Below, one piece after another: positions 5,056-5,578 of a stretch of DNA of 5,578 bases; position 1 is the stretch's first letter; every line of letters starts with the position of its first letter. The stretch is from Candidatus Vogelbacteria bacterium (lineage in GTDB: Bacteria > Patescibacteriota > Minisyncoccia > Phycocordibacterales > XYD1-FULL-46-19), in the NCBI GenBank assembly GCA_903825615.1, contig CAIKBK010000068.1, positions 1-5,578 on the forward strand. Reading direction: 5' to 3'. The translations under genes and the position numbers were made by a program. Below the pieces are notes generated by a model. The model saw only the letters and a list, made by a program, of their open reading frames with translations. It searched no databases and had not been told where the DNA came from.

Positions 5056-5578
5056 ATGGCAAAAAAAGTACGTGTCGCTATTAATGGCTTTGGACGCATC
5101 GGTCGCGCCTTCTGTCGCCTTGGAATCAAGAATCCCAATATTGAAATTGTTGCCGTCAATGATCTCGGTGATCTTGGCAACCTCACTTATCTCTTGAAGT
5201 ATGACAGCGCCTATGGTCATTTTCCTGGAACAGTGGAAGTGGGAGAAGGGGAGATGATTGTGGATGGGCAGAAAATTAAATTCTTGCAAGAGAAAGATCC
5301 TACTCAATTGCCATGGGGGGCGATGCAGGTGGACGTGGTGGTGGAATCGACCGGTGTTTTTGAAACTTACGCTAAAGCCAAGAGCCACTTAGATGGCGGG
5401 GCGCGCAAAGTTGTCGTAACTGCCCCAATTAAAGATGAACCATTGCCGGGTATCCCAGGTGGTACCCACTTAATCAACATCAACGACGAAGGTCTGGCCG
5501 ATGAAGTCATTTCTTCCAATGGTTCTTGTACGACGAATAGTGCCGCGCCAGTGATAAAAATTCTTAGTGATTCTATTG
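5056..5578 (+). CDS. gap: Glyceraldehyde-3-phosphate dehydrogenase, 3' end outside window
   Basis: This glycolytic enzyme oxidises and phosphorylates glyceraldehyde-3-phosphate to 1,3-bisphosphoglycerate with NAD(P). The visible 174 residues are roughly half of the usual 330-340. They include the Rossmann signature VAINGFGRIGR (7-17), the cofactor-ribose region VAVNDLGD (32-39), ESTGVF (97-102), and the catalytic Cys158 in SNGSCTTN (154-161). Two differences from the common form are visible: Gly replaces Ala in SNASCTTN, and the second cysteine of the usual CTTNC is Ser162. The stretch between TAPIKD and the active site (GIPGGTHLININDEG) also departs from the familiar MGVN form. The ATG is chosen because the conserved AKKVRVAINGFG N-terminus begins at once. 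No Shine-Dalgarno precedes it. The frame is open to the last base, so the gene is cut by the window edge. Confidence 0.96.
   Translation, partial: MAKKVRVAINGFGRIGRAFCRLGIKNPNIEIVAVNDLGDLGNLTYLLKYDSAYGHFPGTVEVGEGEMIVDGQKIKFLQEKDPTQLPWGAMQVDVVVESTGVFETYAKAKSHLDGGARKVVVTAPIKDEPLPGIPGGTHLININDEGLADEVISSNGSCTTNSAAPVIKILSDSI

Noticed and set aside
5035..5388. A 117-residue minus-strand open frame over the start of gap
   Set aside because: The opposite strand encodes an unmistakable GAPDH with conserved motifs; this is a shadow frame.

Overview
The window carries five genes, all on the + strand. They are the 3' part of a PASTA-repeat protein, a small secreted PKD/fibronectin-type protein, murB, gatB, and the 5' part of gap (glyceraldehyde-3-phosphate dehydrogenase). 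No RNA gene, CRISPR array, transposase or phage gene is visible. No non-coding stretch is longer than about 185 bases.

Organism (inference): a bacterium with a peptidoglycan pathway and tRNA-dependent amidation. Several traits fit a Candidate Phyla Radiation (Patescibacteria) genome: moderate-to-low GC in the housekeeping genes, tightly packed genes mostly without a Shine-Dalgarno sequence, a probable leaderless start, and a small signal-peptide protein with PKD and purple-acid-phosphatase-N/FnIII-like domains. No marker in the window proves this placement.

Layout. (1) Bases 2-1747: a GC-rich gene (about 55-62% in hand-counted lines) with an Ig-like N-terminal stretch, five PASTA repeats and a C-terminal Ig-like domain. 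Its start lies outside the window. Three of the five repeats carry a cysteine pair at identical repeat positions (20 and 49). A GC-rich intrinsic terminator follows at 1777-1820. (2) Bases 1835-2601: a promoter, a 5' leader with short inverted repeats, a secreted 204-aa PKD + FnIII-like protein with the only good Shine-Dalgarno of the window, and a long A/T-flanked terminator. (3) Bases 2614-5578: an extended -10 promoter placed so that murB would be leaderless, then murB, gatB 16 bases later (with a possible own promoter inside the murB end), and gap 38 bases after gatB.

Functional links are loose. MurB makes the UDP-MurNAc precursor of peptidoglycan, and PASTA repeats typically bind peptidoglycan fragments, so both touch the cell envelope. 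The PKD/FnIII protein is probably exported. GatB (translation) and GAPDH (glycolysis) are unrelated housekeeping functions. The composition changes sharply at about 1810-1850, exactly between the PASTA gene and the rest. This could be horizontal acquisition, a compositionally distinct surface gene, or an assembly join.
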